From NCBI GenBank assembly GCA_946479335.1, contig CAMLFP010000258.1:1-8101 (forward strand): a stretch of DNA of 8,101 nt, in the 5' to 3' direction. Positions 6,937 through 8,101 of this stretch are shown one piece after another. Numbering within the stretch: position 1 is the first letter of the stretch; each line of letters begins with the position of its first letter. A program made the position numbers and the translations under genes. A model generated the notes under the pieces. It had not been told where the DNA came from, ran no database searches, and saw nothing but the letters and a program-made list of their open reading frames with translations. Source of the stretch: an uncultured Archangium sp. Its GTDB lineage: Bacteria > Myxococcota > Myxococcia > Myxococcales > Myxococcaceae.

Positions 6937-6960
6937 GGGCGTGCGCTAAAGGGCGTGCGC
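6937..6960 (+). repeat. 10-bp direct repeat GGGCGTGCGC with 4-bp spacer, candidate operator
   Basis: GGGCGTGCGC occurs at 6937-6946 and again at 6951-6960, separated by TAAA, and ends exactly at the XRE-cupin ATG. The 14-bp period is not an integral number of helical turns. The second copy overlaps the AAAGGG ribosome binding site, so protein bound here could block translation-start formation or transcription. It may be an autoregulatory site or chance repetition in GC-rich DNA. Confidence 0.4.
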
Positions 6961-7563
6961 ATGGCACGAGCCAGAAAGTCAGAGAGCGCGGCGGAGGGAG
7001 CGGATCTCGCGCCCGTCGTGGGCCGCAACCTGAAGCGCCTGCGCACCGAGCGCGGCCTGTCGTTGGAGAAGCTGTCGCAGAGCTCCGGGGTGTCGCGCGC
7101 GATGCTGGGGCAGGTGGAGCTCGGGCAGAGCGCGCCGACCATCAACGTGCTGTGGAAGATGGCGAAGGCGCTCGACGTGCCGTTCTCCGCGCTCATCGCG
7201 GCGACGCCGTCGAGCGGCGCGCGCGTGCTGCGGGCTGATCAGGCCAAGCGGCTGTTGTCGTCAGACGGCTCGTTCCAGTCGCGCGCGCTGTTCCCCTTCG
7301 AAGAGTCGCGCCGCGTGGAGTTCTACGAGCTCAAGCTCGCGCCGAAGGGCGTCGAGAAGGCCGACGCGCACGCGCCGGGCACGGTGGAGAACCTGGTCGT
7401 CTCGAAGGGCTCCGTCGACATCGTGGTGGGCGACGTGACGCACGCGCTGCAGGCCGGCGACGCCATCGTGTTCGACGCCGACGTGAAGCACGAGTACCGG
7501 AACGTGGGCGCCACCGAGGCCGTGATGTTCCTGGTGATGACCTACGCCGAAGAGGTCGGCTGA
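6961..7563 (+). CDS. XRE-family HTH transcriptional regulator with C-terminal cupin domain
   Basis: This 200-residue cytoplasmic regulator belongs to the widespread HTH-cupin class (PuuR and SutR are E. coli examples), in which a small-molecule or metal-binding cupin controls DNA binding. The HTH_3 domain spans about 19-77: VGRNLKRLRTERGLSLEKLS, the recognition-helix region GVSRAMLGQVELGQSAPT, then INVLWKMAKALDV. The cupin spans about 105-195: motif 1 H137-x5-E143-x6-G150 and motif 2 GDAIVFDADVKHEYRN with H177, so a metal site is plausible but only partly conserved. The ATG at 6961 is preferred over the in-frame GTG at 6955 because AAAGGG (6948-6953) is 7 nt from the ATG and only 1 nt from the GTG. 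It is divergent from hsp20 and convergent with the nucleotidyltransferase gene, with abutting stop codons. The direct repeat at its start suggests autoregulation. The ligand is unknown; it could control genes for amino-acid, polyamine or sulfur metabolism, as relatives do. Confidence 0.9.
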   Translation: MARARKSESAAEGADLAPVVGRNLKRLRTERGLSLEKLSQSSGVSRAMLGQVELGQSAPTINVLWKMAKALDVPFSALIAATPSSGARVLRADQAKRLLSSDGSFQSRALFPFEESRRVEFYELKLAPKGVEKADAHAPGTVENLVVSKGSVDIVVGDVTHALQAGDAIVFDADVKHEYRNVGATEAVMFLVMTYAEEVG

Positions 7564-8034
7564 CTATTTCTTCGCGCGCTCGAGGATCTCGACGTCGAGG
7601 AGATCTTTCGGCCGCGCCGCTGCGCGCTTGTTCTTGATCAGCGCCTCGCGCCCCAGGAATGGCACGGGCACCCCGTTGACCTCGAGGACCACGCGGCCCG
7701 GCCACGCCTCGTCGAACGTGATGCCGCTGAGCTGCGTGATGATGTCGATGCGGCCTGGAGCGACTCCCATCTGGTACACGCTCCCGAGCTTCGCGAAGTC
7801 TGCGGGCGTGACGTTGAACGCTGAGAGTGGCGCGCCGAAGCGGAGAAGCGCGCGGTGAACGCGTACCGCGTTTTCCTCCGACGCGCGGACCCACACGTCG
7901 AGATCGCCGGTCGCGCGAGGCGTGACGTGCACACCGACAGCGTACGCGCCGACGATGATGAACTCCGCTCCCTCGAGGTGGAGGCTCGACACGATGTCGA
8001 AGAAGTCGCCCTTGAGGCGCTCTTCGAAGCTCAT
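7564..8034 (-). CDS. Small nucleotidyltransferase-fold protein (AbiEii/DUF6036-like)
   Basis: This 156-residue single-domain protein has the DNA polymerase-beta-type nucleotidyltransferase pattern: FIIVGAYAVGVHVTPRATGDLDVWV (25-49, given here by its key residues G29, A30, R40, T42, D44, D46) and a third acidic residue D97 in GRIDIIT. Two Asp in the D-x-D pair plus the later Asp are the expected metal ligands, so it may be catalytically competent. The C-terminus (EALIKNKRAAARPKDLLDVE) is shared with AbiEii-like and stand-alone bacterial members. The substrate is unknown; relatives modify tRNA, proteins or small molecules, and some are toxin or antitoxin parts. The ATG start overlaps the end of an upstream minus-strand gene as ATGA. 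The nearest Shine-Dalgarno (GGGGAG, 8037-8042) is only 2 nt away, so initiation probably relies on coupling. The stop codon (TAG) abuts that of the XRE-cupin gene with no gap. Confidence 0.82.
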   Translation of the reverse strand: MSFEERLKGDFFDIVSSLHLEGAEFIIVGAYAVGVHVTPRATGDLDVWVRASEENAVRVHRALLRFGAPLSAFNVTPADFAKLGSVYQMGVAPGRIDIITQLSGITFDEAWPGRVVLEVNGVPVPFLGREALIKNKRAAARPKDLLDVEILERAKK

Positions 8035-8101
8035 GACTCCCCGGCGCGCACGATGCGGGTCGGCATCTCTGCGCGAGAGTAGCTCGGCCAGTCGCGCCCG
8101 C
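8031..8101 (-). CDS. C-terminus of an unidentified upstream gene (partial, runs off the right edge)
   Basis: On the minus strand a frame enters at the window edge and ends in TGA at 8031-8033, giving 22 complete codons (beginning GRDWPSYSRAEM and ending VRAGES). About 19 of the 22 have G or C in the third position, clearly better than the frame that continues into the nucleotidyltransferase gene, so this is the coding frame here. Its stop overlaps the next start as ATGA, the signature of a translationally coupled operon pair. The fragment is too short to identify. Its partner gene suggests a possible two-component module with the nucleotidyltransferase, but this is only inference. Confidence 0.55.
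   Translation of the reverse strand, partial: GRDWPSYSRAEMPTRIVRAGES

Larger units (their letters stand above)
6827..6960. other. Divergent hsp20 / XRE-cupin intergenic region
   Basis: These 134 bp must hold the start signals of both divergent genes. Visible elements, from the hsp20 side, are the hsp20 ribosome binding site, the TTGACA-based promoter candidate, a GCGCGC-ggg-GCGCGC inverted repeat (6904-6918) followed by the palindrome TGATCA (6919-6924), and a 10-bp direct repeat (6937-6960) next to the regulator start. No convincing -35/-10 pair is seen for the plus-strand gene. Confidence 0.5.

Noticed and set aside
6827..6967. 47-codon N-terminal extension of Hsp20
   Set aside because: It covers the whole divergent intergenic region and the XRE-cupin start, and has no family resemblance; the AAGGAG site supports 6826.
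6962..6968. TGGCACG, a possible sigma-54 -24 element
   Set aside because: No TTGC-like -12 element follows at the required spacing, and the match lies inside the first codons of the XRE-cupin gene.

Overview
The window is strongly GC-rich (third codon positions are nearly all G or C in every real gene) and densely packed, with no gene-free stretch over 300 bases. Codon bias, an outer-membrane-type lipoprotein, an NtrC-type response regulator without an adjacent kinase and an AddAB-like pair suggest a myxobacterium or relative (Myxococcota, formerly Deltaproteobacteria). This is inference; no taxonomic marker gene is present.

Layout. (1) Positions 1-4303, plus strand: an AddB-like PD-(D/E)XK/iron-sulfur nuclease C-terminus cut by the left edge, then, overlapping by GTGA, a complete AddA-like UvrD-type helicase-nuclease. 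Together they would form a double-strand-break resection and recombination machine. (2) 4304-4855, minus strand: a small lipoprotein of unknown function whose stop codon directly abuts that of addA. (3) 4913-6286, minus strand: a response regulator with receiver, AAA+ and Fis-type HTH domains. Its AAA+ domain has lost the sigma-54-contacting GAFTGA loop and several ATPase residues. (4) 6410-6826, minus strand: an Hsp20 small heat-shock protein, separated from the regulator by a strong stem-loop. (5) 6961-7563, plus strand: an XRE-HTH/cupin transcriptional regulator, divergent from hsp20, with a 10-bp direct repeat just ahead of its start. (6) 7564-8034, minus strand: a small nucleotidyltransferase-fold protein whose stop directly abuts that of the XRE-cupin gene. 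Its start overlaps (ATGA) the end of another minus-strand gene that leaves the window at 8101.

The groups look like separate functional units: DNA repair, envelope, signalling, protein quality control, a regulator, and a possible two-gene nucleotidyltransferase module. The most unusual item is the eroded NtrC-type regulator, which probably does not activate sigma-54 promoters. No RNA genes, CRISPR arrays, insertion sequences or prophage genes are visible.
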